DNA of 64,000 nucleotides from JAEYKI01 sp036679405 (GTDB taxonomy: Bacteria; Bacillota; Clostridia; Christensenellales; Christensenellaceae), in assembly GCA_036679405.1 (NCBI GenBank), contig JAVBVZ010000024.1, positions 7,101-71,100 on the forward strand, written 5' to 3'. Numbering within the stretch: position 1 is the stretch's first letter; each line of letters begins with the position of its first letter. Shown piece after piece: positions 16,508-25,280 of this stretch. The notes below the pieces were generated by a model, which made no database searches, had not been told where the DNA came from, and was given only the letters and a program-made list of their open reading frames with translations. A program made the position numbers and the translations under genes.

Positions 16508-16535
16508 ATTATAACATCTCGTTTTGTGAAGTCAA
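16508..16535 (-). promoter_or_regulatory. Promoter of rpsF-ssb-rpsR
   Basis: Minus strand TTGACT (16530-16535), 16 bp, TATAAT (16508-16513). Confidence 0.7.
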
Positions 16536-16540
16536 GGACT

Positions 16541-17998
16541 TTATTGGACAGCCGCGCGCAGGCGCGCAATGCTTTCCTCCATCCTGCGCAGCACCTCCTG
16601 CTTGCCTAAAAGGCTTGCGATCTCGGTCGCTCCACCCGGGGTGACCGCCGTGCCCGAAATGGCGATGCGCACCGGCCATAAAAGCTGGCCGTTTTTGATG
16701 CCCATTTCCGCCGCCAGCGGAAGCAGGGCGTCATGCAGGGTTTCCGGCGAATAGTCGCCGAGTGCGGCTAAGGTTTCTTTTGCCCGCAAAAGAACGGGCA
16801 GCGCCGATTCCGGCGTTGTTTTCATCTTTTTATGTGCAAACAGCGCAAGGTCGTATTTGGGGAAAGCTTCCAAAAATTCAAGCTTTCCGGGAATATCGGT
16901 CAGCACTTCCGTTCGGGGCTGTATGAGGCGGGCGATCAGCGCCGTATCAAATTTATCCACGTCAATGGCCTGCGCCATATACGGGCGCGCGACCCGTTCA
17001 AATTCTTCGGGCGGCAGCGCGCGGATATATTCTCCGTTCATCCATTTTAATTTGTCCTCGTCAAAAATGGCGGGGGATTTGCTGATGCCCGAAAGGCTGA
17101 ACACTTCGGCCAGTCCGGCAAGCGTAAAGATCTCACGGTTGTCCGGCGGGCTCCACCCGAGCAGTGCAATGTAATTGACGATCGCTTCTTTCAGATAGCC
17201 TTTTTGAACAAAATCTTCAAAAGAAGCGTCCCCGTGCCGTTTGGAAAGCTTATGCTGCTGATCGCGCATCACCGGGGGCAGGTGGATATACTGCGGGACC
17301 TCCCAGCCAAAAGCCTTATAAAGCAAATTGTATTTGGGCGTGGAAGACAGGTATTCGATCCCGCGGATCACATGGGTAATATCCATCAGGTGGTCGTCCA
17401 CCACATTGGCAAGGTTATAGGTGGGCAGGCCGTCCGATTTTAACAGGATATTGTCTTCCATATCGCTGTTTGGAACCGTGATTTCCCCAAAGATCGCGTC
17501 GGTGTAGGCGGTTTCTCCTTCAAGAGGGATATTCTGCCGGATCACATACGGTTCGCCCGCGTCGATTTTAGCCCTGATTTCTTCTTTGGTGAGCGCGAGG
17601 CAGTGTTTGTCATACTTGAACACGCATCCCGCCTGCTCGCAGTCGCTCCTAAGGGCGTCCAGGCGCTCTTTTGTACAAAAGCAGTAATAGGCCGCGCCCG
17701 CCGCAACCAGATTATGCGCGTATTCCCTGTACAGGCCTTTGCGCTCGCTTTGGATGTACGGGCCGAACTTTCCGCCTATATCCGGGCCTTCGTCATAGGT
17801 AAGGCCTGTTTCTTTAAGTGTAGAATAGATCACGTCGCAGGCGCCCGGAACCAGCCGCTGCTGGTCGGTGTCTTCGATCCGAAGTATGAATTCGCCGTTG
17901 TTTTTACGGGCGTACAGCCACGCATACAGGGCGGTCCTGAGGCCGCCGATATGCAGATAGCCCGTCGGACTGGGCGCGAATCTTGTTCTTACCTTCAT
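16541..17998 (-). CDS. gltX: Glutamyl-tRNA synthetase
   Basis: Charges tRNA-Glu (and, where GlnRS is absent, tRNA-Gln). Class I signatures: APSPTGYLHIGG near residue 8 and KLSKRHG near residue 240. 485 residues. I chose the ATG at 17998, preceded by AAGGAGCAATC, over an ATG 39 bp upstream that lies before the ribosome binding site. It follows glnS by 16 bp, so both synthetases are probably on one transcript. Confidence 0.96.
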   Translation of the reverse strand: MKVRTRFAPSPTGYLHIGGLRTALYAWLYARKNNGEFILRIEDTDQQRLVPGACDVIYSTLKETGLTYDEGPDIGGKFGPYIQSERKGLYREYAHNLVAAGAAYYCFCTKERLDALRSDCEQAGCVFKYDKHCLALTKEEIRAKIDAGEPYVIRQNIPLEGETAYTDAIFGEITVPNSDMEDNILLKSDGLPTYNLANVVDDHLMDITHVIRGIEYLSSTPKYNLLYKAFGWEVPQYIHLPPVMRDQQHKLSKRHGDASFEDFVQKGYLKEAIVNYIALLGWSPPDNREIFTLAGLAEVFSLSGISKSPAIFDEDKLKWMNGEYIRALPPEEFERVARPYMAQAIDVDKFDTALIARLIQPRTEVLTDIPGKLEFLEAFPKYDLALFAHKKMKTTPESALPVLLRAKETLAALGDYSPETLHDALLPLAAEMGIKNGQLLWPVRIAISGTAVTPGGATEIASLLGKQEVLRRMEESIARLRAAVQ

Positions 17999-18014
17999 TG
18001 ATTGCTCCTTATAT

Positions 18015-19646
18015 TTATGATTTGAGTGTTTTTGCAAAACTGTCTTTTAAAACCACGATCTGGTTGAAAACCAGCGTGCCCGGTTCGGAGTCCAGTTCAT
18101 CTATGGTAAAATACCCCTGCCGGATAAACTGAAAGCGTCCGCGTCCGCGCGCTTTTCCTGCAAAAGGTTCCACCAGCGCATGGTTTAATATTGTGAGCGA
18201 ATCCGTGTTCAGTTCTCCCTGCTCGTCTATCAGGTAATCATACAGCCGCACGGTAGCGGGCAGCGCGGTTTTTTCCTCCGCCCAGTGCAGGGTCCCTTTC
18301 ACCTTACGCCCGGCGGTGGGCCCGCCTGTACTGGAATCCGGGTCGTACGTGCACAAAACTTCCGTAATATTGCCCTGCCCGTCTTTTACGACGCTCTCGC
18401 ATTTTATGATATACGCGTTTTTAAGCCGCACTTCTCCGCCCACCGAAAGGCGGAAATATTTGTTGTTGGGCTTTACCTCCATAAAATCTTCCTGTTCTAT
18501 GAAAAGGTTGCGTGAAAAAACGACCTCGTGTTTTTCTTCTCCGCCCGGCAGATCTTCGGCCATAAAGGTTTCTGTTTTCCCTTCCGGGTAGTTGGTAACG
18601 GTGAGCTTAAGCGGCCGGAGCACGCCCATCAGGCGGGTAGCGTTTTTATTTAAGTCTTCCCGCACGCAATGCTCAAGCAGTTTGATGTCCACTTCGCTGT
18701 TCGCCTTGGAAACGCCAATGCGCTCCGCAAAATCCCGGATTGCTTCCGGGGTATACCCCCGCCGGCGCACGCCCGAAAGCGTGGGCATCCTGGGATCGTC
18801 CCAGCCGGACACTACGCCGTCGTCCACCAGTTTTTTAAGATAACGCTTGCTCATCAGCGTATGCGTTAAGGACAGCCGCGCAAATTCATACTGATGCGGC
18901 ACATTTTTGCAGTCGCAGTTTTCAATGAACCAGTCGTACAGCGGACGGTGGTCTTCAAATTCCATGGTGCACACGGAATGTGTGATGGCTTCCATCGCGT
19001 CTTCCAGGGGATGCGCAAAATCATACATGGGATAAATGCACCATGCGTCTCCCGTACGGTGATGCGGGGCGTGCACAATACGGTAAATGACCGGATCGCG
19101 CATATTTAAGTTGGGGGAAGCCATGTCTATTTTGGCGCGCAGCACCTTTTCGCCGTCCGCAAACGCGCCTGCGCGCATTTTTTGAAACAGCGCAAGGTTT
19201 TCTTCCGTGCTCCTCTCCCGGTACGGGCTGTTTTTGCCCGGCTGGGTCAGCGTTCCGCGGTATTCGCGGATCTCTTCCGCCGTCAGGTCGCACACGTAAG
19301 CAAGCCCTTTTTCTACCAGGGTGAGCGCGCATTCATACATGAATTCAAAATAGTCCGAACCGTAACATTCGTTTTCCCAATGAAACCCGAGCCACTCAAT
19401 GTCCCGTTTGATGGCCTCAATGTACTCCACGTCTTCTTTGACGGGATTGGTGTCGTCAAACCGCAGGTTGCAGTATCCTTTATAGCTTTCGGCCAGGCCA
19501 AAATTCAGGCATATGGACTTTGCGTGGCCGATATGGAGATATCCGTTGGGTTCGGGCGGAAAGCGCGTAATCACTTTCCGGGTGCGCCCGTCTTTAAGAT
19601 CGGCGTCTATGATCTCCTCTATAAAATTTCTAGACTTTTCCGCCAT
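18015..19646 (-). CDS. glnS: Glutaminyl-tRNA synthetase
   Basis: Charges tRNA-Gln directly. Class I signatures are PPEPNGYLHIGHAKS near residue 30 and LMSKRYLKKLV near residue 265; a C-terminal beta-barrel anticodon domain follows (KTETFMAEDLPGG onward). 543 residues, normal. ATG at 19646 after GGAGGAAGAA. Many Firmicutes make Gln-tRNA by amidation instead, so this enzyme was probably gained by transfer in an ancestor, although base composition now matches its surroundings. Confidence 0.96.
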   Translation of the reverse strand: MAEKSRNFIEEIIDADLKDGRTRKVITRFPPEPNGYLHIGHAKSICLNFGLAESYKGYCNLRFDDTNPVKEDVEYIEAIKRDIEWLGFHWENECYGSDYFEFMYECALTLVEKGLAYVCDLTAEEIREYRGTLTQPGKNSPYRERSTEENLALFQKMRAGAFADGEKVLRAKIDMASPNLNMRDPVIYRIVHAPHHRTGDAWCIYPMYDFAHPLEDAMEAITHSVCTMEFEDHRPLYDWFIENCDCKNVPHQYEFARLSLTHTLMSKRYLKKLVDDGVVSGWDDPRMPTLSGVRRRGYTPEAIRDFAERIGVSKANSEVDIKLLEHCVREDLNKNATRLMGVLRPLKLTVTNYPEGKTETFMAEDLPGGEEKHEVVFSRNLFIEQEDFMEVKPNNKYFRLSVGGEVRLKNAYIIKCESVVKDGQGNITEVLCTYDPDSSTGGPTAGRKVKGTLHWAEEKTALPATVRLYDYLIDEQGELNTDSLTILNHALVEPFAGKARGRGRFQFIRQGYFTIDELDSEPGTLVFNQIVVLKDSFAKTLKS

Positions 19647-19788
19647 TTCTTCCTCCAGTGCTTTGTATAAAAAATATTTATAAATCCGTTCCCTTTTTAT
19701 ATTTACCTATTCTCTCACAAAATTGCGGATTTGAAAAGCATATCGGCAAAAGTTTGGCGGTTTGCGCCCTGTTTTATACGCATTTTTT

Positions 19789-20637
19789 TCACAGCTCCGC
19801 ACATTCGCCTTCCGCAAAAAAGGCGACCGCGCCCCGGACTTTGACCGTGCCGCCCGTGACCCAGCCCTCTATGCTGCTTTTACGCCCCGCGTATTCCCCC
19901 TGGATCAGGCGGATCTTCTCGTCCGCGTCTTTTCTGCCGTGGCGCACCAGATATGCGCAAAGCGGCCCGGCCGCGCTGCCCGTGGCCACGTCTTCCACCC
20001 TGCCTTCATTGTCCCAGGTGCGGCACTGAAGGGTATCCGGGTCAAAAACGTATACAAACTTTGCGCCCATGGACGCCAGGAAAGATTCAAAAGCGCCGCC
20101 CGTGATCCGGGCTCGCCCAATCCCGCTGCGCAGGGGGACCAGCAGATACGCAAGCCCGGTGGAAACCACTTCTAAAGGAAGGGCCGGATGGATGTCTTCT
20201 TTCTTAAGGCCGATCCGCCGCGCAATTTCTTCCGTGCGGCTTTTTTCCGGACCGCCTAGAAATTTTGCGGCGCCCTGGTCCATGGTTTCCGTATAAACGC
20301 CGCCGCTTTGCGCGGAGAGAACCCGGACGGCCCTGCCGGACAGATCAAGCGTGATCTCTGCTTCCTGCCTGCCGGCATAAAAAAGCCGGTGCAGTGCGGC
20401 AGCCGCCCCCAAAACGGGATGCCCGGCAAACGGCAGTTCTTCCTCCACCGTAAATATTCTGGCGGGATATGCGCCCTCGCCGTTTTGCGGAAATAAAAAA
20501 ACCGTTTCAAACTGATTGAATTCCCGCGCGGCTTTGCGCATGGTTTCGGCTTCAATCTCTTTTTTTGCAATCAGGACGCAAAGGCCGTTCCCAGCCAGCG
20601 GAACAGGGGAAAAAACGTCCACGTGAAAATATTTCAA
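19789..20637 (-). CDS. PhzF-family isomerase/epimerase
   Basis: A fold related to diaminopimelate epimerase; most members have no known substrate. Seen: FHVDVFSPVPLAGNGLCVL, NQFETVFLFP (with the conserved Glu near residue 46), LPFAGHPVLGAAA near residue 69 and a C-terminal DVATGSAAGPLCAYLV block. 282 residues. The start is TTG at 20637, with GGAG 8 bases before it. No phenazine genes are nearby. It lies 15 bp after rlmH. Confidence 0.85.
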   Translation of the reverse strand: MKYFHVDVFSPVPLAGNGLCVLIAKKEIEAETMRKAAREFNQFETVFLFPQNGEGAYPARIFTVEEELPFAGHPVLGAAAALHRLFYAGRQEAEITLDLSGRAVRVLSAQSGGVYTETMDQGAAKFLGGPEKSRTEEIARRIGLKKEDIHPALPLEVVSTGLAYLLVPLRSGIGRARITGGAFESFLASMGAKFVYVFDPDTLQCRTWDNEGRVEDVATGSAAGPLCAYLVRHGRKDADEKIRLIQGEYAGRKSSIEGWVTGGTVKVRGAVAFFAEGECAEL

Positions 20638-20652
20638 AAAAAGTTCTCCTTT

Positions 20653-21123
20653 TTATTTATGATAGGTTTCCCCGCTTAAAATTTTAAAAGCGCGGTAAAT
20701 CTGCTCTAAAAGCACGATGCGGAAAAGCCGGTGGGGCATGGTCATGGCGGAAAAGGAAAGAGCAAGGTTCGCGCGCGCCTTTATCTCTGCCGACAGTCCG
20801 GCCGAACCGCCTATCACAAAACAAAGTTCACCCGCGCCGCTGTCCATGCAGTTTCGAACGTATGCGGAAAAGGCTTCGGACGTCATCTGCCGCCCTTCGA
20901 TTTCACAGGTGACGATATGCCCGCTCAGCCGGGGGATGATCCGCTCCGCTTCCGCCGCAAGGGCGGGAGAGGTGTTTTTGCCGCTTTTTGAAAGCGGCTG
21001 GTCCGCCACTTCTATGATCTCAACGTCCGCAAACCGGGACAGCATTTTTTTATATTCGCTCTGCGCCGTCCGGTAATGCTTTTCTTTGAGTTTTCCCACA
21101 CAAACCAGTTTTATTTTAAACAC
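20653..21123 (-). CDS. rlmH: 23S rRNA pseudouridine-1915 N3-methyltransferase
   Basis: SPOUT methyltransferase that modifies helix 69 of 23S rRNA. Family blocks: KLVCVGKLKEKHYRTAQSEY, FVIGGSAGLS near residue 103 and the C-terminal RLFRIVLLEQIYRAFKILSGETYHK-type knot (LLEQIYRAFKI). 156 residues, typical. Start GTG at 21123 with AAAGGGGAG upstream. It is clustered with walJ, as near the origin in Bacillus. Confidence 0.95.
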   Translation of the reverse strand: MFKIKLVCVGKLKEKHYRTAQSEYKKMLSRFADVEIIEVADQPLSKSGKNTSPALAAEAERIIPRLSGHIVTCEIEGRQMTSEAFSAYVRNCMDSGAGELCFVIGGSAGLSAEIKARANLALSFSAMTMPHRLFRIVLLEQIYRAFKILSGETYHK

Positions 21124-21144
21124 GTAAAGCTCCCCTTTAAAAGG

Positions 21145-22092
21145 CTACATGAAATAAACAACCGTCCCGAGCGCCAGCCTGCCTCCCAGCAGAACGGCCG
21201 ACAGGATAAAAGGCACCATCTCAAAGGGCTCCTTCGGCCTGGCTGCCACCGCGGGCGCGGGCAGGCTGTTTTTTTCTTTCAACCGCCGGATCAGCACATA
21301 TGAAACCAGCACGGACACCACCAGGATCCCCAGCGTGTATACCTGGTACGCCGGGTTTTGGGTGTCCATGGTCCAGAGCGGCAGGATGCCCGCCGTCCAG
21401 GGATAGCCGGTCACCCAGGCGTCCGCTACCTGGGTATACCCCAGCAAATTGAATACGGCATGAAAAACGATCGTGTTCCAGATGGAACGGGTTTTGTAAT
21501 AGATATAGCAGATCACGATCCCCGCAAGCACGCCGTTGATGCTGGAGAGAAGGTCCGCGTGCATCAGTCCGAAAACCAGCGCCGTTAAAATGACCGCAAA
21601 AAAGCCTGTCCGGCGTGCGTAAGCGTTCTGGAAAACGCCGCGAAAAAAAACTTCTTCCGTGAACGGCGCATAGACTGAAAAAAACAAAAATGCCGTGAGC
21701 GCAGAGCCGCTCACAATGTAATTTATGATCTCGTTTTGCGGGATGCTCCCGCCCGCATCCAGGATGGCCCCGGCCAGATAGGTAAGCGCCACCGAAGCGA
21801 TCAGATAAACAAAAAAGGCCAGCGCCGCCGAAAGGACAATGTTGCCCGGCGCGGTTTTCCTGAACAAAAGGGAGGCAATGCGTTCCCTGGAGGAAAACGC
21901 AAAAATCATGACCGGCACGATCGCCGCCATCCGCGAAAGAATGGAGACGTTCATATCTATATTGATCCCAAAAAAGCCAACCAGCACCGCCTGCACAAAG
22001 TCTACCGCCACATAGCCGAGCAGCAGAAAAAAAAGGCACCAGTTGGCCTGTTTTATTGAAAATGCCGTCCCGCCGCTTTTGTTATCTTGCAT
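21145..22092 (-). CDS. CPBP-family intramembrane protease
   Basis: A membrane-embedded glutamic protease of the CAAX/bacteriocin-processing type; the substrate is unknown. About eight hydrophobic segments. The three motifs are EEVFFRG near residue 166, FGLMH near 193 and HAVFN near 230. 315 residues. ATG at 22092 overlaps the end of walJ by 11 bp. No bacteriocin gene lies nearby. Confidence 0.88.
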   Translation of the reverse strand: MQDNKSGGTAFSIKQANWCLFFLLLGYVAVDFVQAVLVGFFGINIDMNVSILSRMAAIVPVMIFAFSSRERIASLLFRKTAPGNIVLSAALAFFVYLIASVALTYLAGAILDAGGSIPQNEIINYIVSGSALTAFLFFSVYAPFTEEVFFRGVFQNAYARRTGFFAVILTALVFGLMHADLLSSINGVLAGIVICYIYYKTRSIWNTIVFHAVFNLLGYTQVADAWVTGYPWTAGILPLWTMDTQNPAYQVYTLGILVVSVLVSYVLIRRLKEKNSLPAPAVAARPKEPFEMVPFILSAVLLGGRLALGTVVYFM

Positions 22093-22876
22093 CGTAACAC
22101 CCCGTTATGCCATCCCGTCTTGCAAGGGTTACGGCCAAATGCCTGCCCACCTGCACGCCCTTACTGCCTAAAAAACCGGACACCGTCTGAAGCGCCAGTT
22201 CCTCTAAATTGTTCTGCTGGCTTAAATGCCCCAGAATGATTCCCTTGACCCCGGTTTTTGCAAGCTCCAGCGCAGCCCCGGCCGCCGCATCGTTGGAAAG
22301 ATGCCCCTTGCCCGAAAGGATCCGGTGCTTGAGGCGGTAAGGGTACGGCCCCGCGCTGAGCATATCCACGTCATGGTTTGATTCCAAAAGAACAATGGAC
22401 GAGCCGGCCGCCGCATCAATGATCTTGCGCGTTACATGCCCAAGGTCGGTCAGGACGGACACCTTTTTCCCCCGGGAAACCAGCGCATACCCGAAAGGAC
22501 AGGCCGCATCGTGCGACAGCTCGATGGGCTGCACGCAAAGGTCGTTGATATAAAAATCCTCCGCAGTGATCTCACGGACGTTTTTTGCGCTCATATCCGG
22601 CAGCTTGGGCAAAAGAAGTTCCCATGTCTGCGCGTTTGCGTATATGGGGATATCGTAATTTTTGGAAATGATCGCAAGGCCCCGGATATGGTCTATATGC
22701 TCATGCGTGACTAAAATGCCGCTTAAGTCTTCCATGCGCACATCCAGTTTTTGAAGTTCGCCCCGGATTTTTGTGCAGGAAACGCCCGCATCCACCAGGA
22801 TGCATGCGCTTTTGGAACGGATAAATATACTGTTTCCGCTGGAACCGCTGAACAGCGGGGCAATGCTGAGCGCCAT
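22082..22876 (-). CDS. WalJ/YycJ-like metallo-beta-lactamase-fold hydrolase
   Basis: A nuclease-like MBL-fold hydrolase linked in Firmicutes to cell division and DNA replication. Metal-binding motif VTHEHIDHIRGL near residue 57, PLFSGSSGNSIFI start and C-terminal GHLS/GHLSQQN blocks match YycJ. 264 residues. ATG at 22876 after GGAGAAACCT. walKR is not in the window, so the link rests on sequence. First gene of a walJ-CPBP-rlmH-phzF string. Confidence 0.85.
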   Translation of the reverse strand: MALSIAPLFSGSSGNSIFIRSKSACILVDAGVSCTKIRGELQKLDVRMEDLSGILVTHEHIDHIRGLAIISKNYDIPIYANAQTWELLLPKLPDMSAKNVREITAEDFYINDLCVQPIELSHDAACPFGYALVSRGKKVSVLTDLGHVTRKIIDAAAGSSIVLLESNHDVDMLSAGPYPYRLKHRILSGKGHLSNDAAAGAALELAKTGVKGIILGHLSQQNNLEELALQTVSGFLGSKGVQVGRHLAVTLARRDGITGCYDAR

Positions 22877-22941
22877 AGGTTTCTCCGGTTTGTTTATTTT
22901 AAATCATTTTAACCCCAAAACGGCGTTTTTTCAATATAAGT

Positions 22942-22970
22942 TTGCATTCCCGCCCTGCTTCCACTATAAT
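22942..22970 (+). promoter_or_regulatory. Promoter of the fumarate hydratase operon
   Basis: TTGCAT (22942-22947), 17 bp, TATAAT (22965-22970). Confidence 0.7.
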
Positions 22971-22984
22971 TCAACGTGTTGAAT
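22969..22984 (+). promoter_or_regulatory. Palindromic operator candidate at the fumarate hydratase start site
   Basis: ATTCAACGTGTTGAAT, a perfect palindrome that begins in the -10 box and covers the expected transcription start. A regulator bound here would block transcription. The regulator is unknown. Confidence 0.5.
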
Positions 22985-23009
22985 CCTTTTTATTTAAACG
23001 AGGTTTAAG

Positions 23010-23849
23010 ATGAAAATTATAGACGCAAAAGACTTGTCCGCCGCAGTGCGCGGCGCTTTTCTCGCGGCCTGTATCGCGCCCGGAAAAGACGTTGCCCGCG
23101 CGCTTTGTGAAGCGGAAAACAAGGAATCTTCCCCCAGCGGGCAGGAGATCCTGTGCCAGCTGATCCAAAACAACGAAATTGCACAAAAAGAGCAGATTCC
23201 TTCCTGCCAGGATACCGGCATGGCCGTTGTATATCTTGAAATAGGCCAGGATGTGCATATTATCAACGGAGACGTAACAGGCGCGGTGAACGAAGGCGTT
23301 CGCCGCGCATACGCGGACGGGTATTTCCGCAAATCCGTGCTCTTTCCGCTCTCCCGCCTGAACACCGGGGACAATACGCCCGCCGTTCTCTACACGGAGA
23401 TCGTACCCGGCTCCGGCCTCAAAGTCACCGCCATGCCCAAAGGCTTTGGCAGCGAAAACATGAGCGCCATCCGGATGCTCAAGCCTTCCCAGGGACGGCA
23501 GGGAATTGTGGATTTTGTGCTTGAAGCCGTGCAAAATGCCGGCGGCAGCCCCTGCCCGCCGGTGGTGCTGGGCATCGGCATCGGCGGCACCTTTGACTAT
23601 GCCGCGTATATTGCAAAAAAACAGCTGCTGCGCGAAGTGGGCAGCGCAAACCCGGACCCCGAGCTTTCGGCGCTGGAAGAAGAGCTTTTGGCCAGGATCA
23701 ACGCGCTTAAGATCGGCCCCATGGGCCTCGGAGGGGACACCTACTGCCTGGGCGTGCATATTGCCCAGTTCCCCACGCACCTTGCCGGGCTGCCCGTTGC
23801 CGTAAACTTTTGCTGTCACGCGCTTCGTCACACGGAGGTGATCTTATGA
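23010..23849 (+). CDS. Fumarate hydratase, class I, alpha subunit (TtdA-like)
   Basis: Iron-sulphur hydratase subunit that interconverts fumarate and malate (or a related dicarboxylate such as tartrate). Family cues: IPSCQDTGMAVVYLEIGQDVHI near residue 66, VLGIGIGGTFDYAA near residue 187 and GLGGDTYCLGVHIAQFPTH near residue 236, with the conserved cluster cysteines (Cys in SCQDTG and others). 279 residues. The stop overlaps the start of the beta subunit by 4 bp. The malic enzyme at 44905 would use the malate produced. Confidence 0.9.
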   Translation: MKIIDAKDLSAAVRGAFLAACIAPGKDVARALCEAENKESSPSGQEILCQLIQNNEIAQKEQIPSCQDTGMAVVYLEIGQDVHIINGDVTGAVNEGVRRAYADGYFRKSVLFPLSRLNTGDNTPAVLYTEIVPGSGLKVTAMPKGFGSENMSAIRMLKPSQGRQGIVDFVLEAVQNAGGSPCPPVVLGIGIGGTFDYAAYIAKKQLLREVGSANPDPELSALEEELLARINALKIGPMGLGGDTYCLGVHIAQFPTHLAGLPVAVNFCCHALRHTEVIL

Positions 23850-24367
23850 AAAACTTGACGCTGCCTATGACAAAAGAACAACTGAGCGGGCTGCATGCGG
23901 GCGACGCCGTTCGTTTGTCGGGCGTTTTATACACGGCGCGGGACGCGGCGCACAAACGCATATCCGACCTTTTGGACGCCGGCGATCCGCTGCCGTTTGA
24001 ACTTTCGGGGGCGGCCATCTATTACGCGGGGCCCTGTCCCACCAAACCCGGCCACATATTCGGTTCCTGCGGTCCCACCACTTCCGGGCGCATGAACGCC
24101 TACGCGCCCCGCCTGTTTGACCTGGGGGTGCAGTGCACCATCGGCAAAGGGCCACTTTCCAGGGATGTGATCTCCGCTATTCGCAAAAACGGCGCCGTAT
24201 ACTTCTGCGCAACCGGCGGCGCGGGCGCCCTGATATCCGCCTGCGTAAAATCCGCCAAGACCGTCGCTTTTGAAGACCTCGGCGCCGAAGCCGTTACCCG
24301 GCTGGTGGTAGAGGATTTCCCCGCTATTGTGGGCGTGGACGCCGATGGAAACAACATTGTGCGCTAG
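23846..24367 (+). CDS. Fumarate hydratase, class I, beta subunit (TtdB-like)
   Basis: Partner of the alpha subunit. Seen: GDAVRLSGVLYTARDAAHKR, YYAGPCPTKPGHIFGSCGPTTSGRM near residue 56 and an EDLGAEAVTRLVVEDFP end. 173 residues. I chose the ATG at 23846 (ATGA overlap with the alpha stop) over an upstream ATG at 23810 lacking a ribosome binding site; AGGTGATCTT precedes it. Tartrate dehydratase is the alternative assignment. Confidence 0.9.
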   Translation: MKNLTLPMTKEQLSGLHAGDAVRLSGVLYTARDAAHKRISDLLDAGDPLPFELSGAAIYYAGPCPTKPGHIFGSCGPTTSGRMNAYAPRLFDLGVQCTIGKGPLSRDVISAIRKNGAVYFCATGGAGALISACVKSAKTVAFEDLGAEAVTRLVVEDFPAIVGVDADGNNIVR

Positions 24368-24402
24368 CAAAAAACGCCCCGTTTTTTAAAGACGGAACAC
24401 AC

Positions 24403-24433
24403 AAAAAACCGTTCCTTTTGGGAACGGTTTTTT
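24403..24433. terminator. Bidirectional terminator between fumarate hydratase and accA
   Basis: AAAAAACCGTTCC, loop TTTT, GGGAACGG and a run of T. Confidence 0.85.
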
Positions 24434-24461
24434 TATAGCTTTTTTTTAAATGCAGCTCGCG

Positions 24462-25280
24462 CTACTTTTTAATATTCTGAAGATATTCCTGCCCGAAAGC
24501 GCGTATCTTATCATAACGCTCTTTTAAAAGCGTATCCATGGGCTGCTTCATCAGTTCCGGCAGCTTATCCGCGATATATTTTTTTACTTCTTTTGCCATT
24601 TTCCCGCCGTCGTCATTTTTGGCGCCTTCTTTGGGCTCCGCAATCACGTCGTCCACAATGCCCATTTCCTTGACTTCTTTTGCGGTCATGCGCATGAACT
24701 GCGCCGCTTCGGGCGCTTTGGACGGATCCCGCCAGAGGATATTTGCAAATCCTTCGGGCGGAAGGATGGAATACACCGAGTTTTCCAGCATGGCGATCCT
24801 GTCCGGAACAGCCAGCGCAAGCGCGCCGCCGCTCCCGCCTTCCCCAATGATAATAGAAAGGACGGGCACGCGAAGACGGGACATTTCAAGAAGGTTTCGC
24901 GCGATCGCCTCGCCGATCCCCCGCTCTTCCGCGCCTACTCCGCAATACGCGCCCTGCGTATCCACAATACAGATCACCGGGCGATGAAACTTTTCAGCCT
25001 GTCGCATGAGCCGAAGGGATTTGCGGTATCCTTCCGGATGCGCGCTGCCGAAATTTCGCCTTACTTTTTCATTGACGTCCCGGCCTTTTTCCTGCCCGAT
25101 GACCGTGACCGGGGTCCCGTCAAAGAAGCCGATGCCCCCCAGGATAGCCGCGTCGTCTCCGAAAAGCTTATCTCCGTGCATTTCTACAAAATCGTCAAAA
25201 ATGTTTTCTATAAAATACTGTGCAGTGGGACGAATAAACTCCCTTGCAAGCTGCACCGAAAGCCAGGCAGAGTTTGCCAT
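24462..25280 (-). CDS. accA: Acetyl-CoA carboxylase carboxyltransferase alpha subunit
   Basis: With AccD it moves the carboxyl group from biotin to acetyl-CoA, making malonyl-CoA. Blocks include FGSAHPEGYRKSLRLM, DTQGAYCGVGAEERG and GEGGSGGALALAVPDR. 272 residues, the shorter Firmicutes form without a long N-terminus. Its ATG overlaps the accD stop by one base. Last gene of the fatty acid cluster. Confidence 0.95.
   Translation of the reverse strand: MANSAWLSVQLAREFIRPTAQYFIENIFDDFVEMHGDKLFGDDAAILGGIGFFDGTPVTVIGQEKGRDVNEKVRRNFGSAHPEGYRKSLRLMRQAEKFHRPVICIVDTQGAYCGVGAEERGIGEAIARNLLEMSRLRVPVLSIIIGEGGSGGALALAVPDRIAMLENSVYSILPPEGFANILWRDPSKAPEAAQFMRMTAKEVKEMGIVDDVIAEPKEGAKNDDGGKMAKEVKKYIADKLPELMKQPMDTLLKERYDKIRAFGQEYLQNIKK

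Noticed and set aside
19647..19788. Possible T-box upstream of glnS-gltX
   Set aside because: The 142-bp gap is too short, and no T-box sequence or specifier stem was found.
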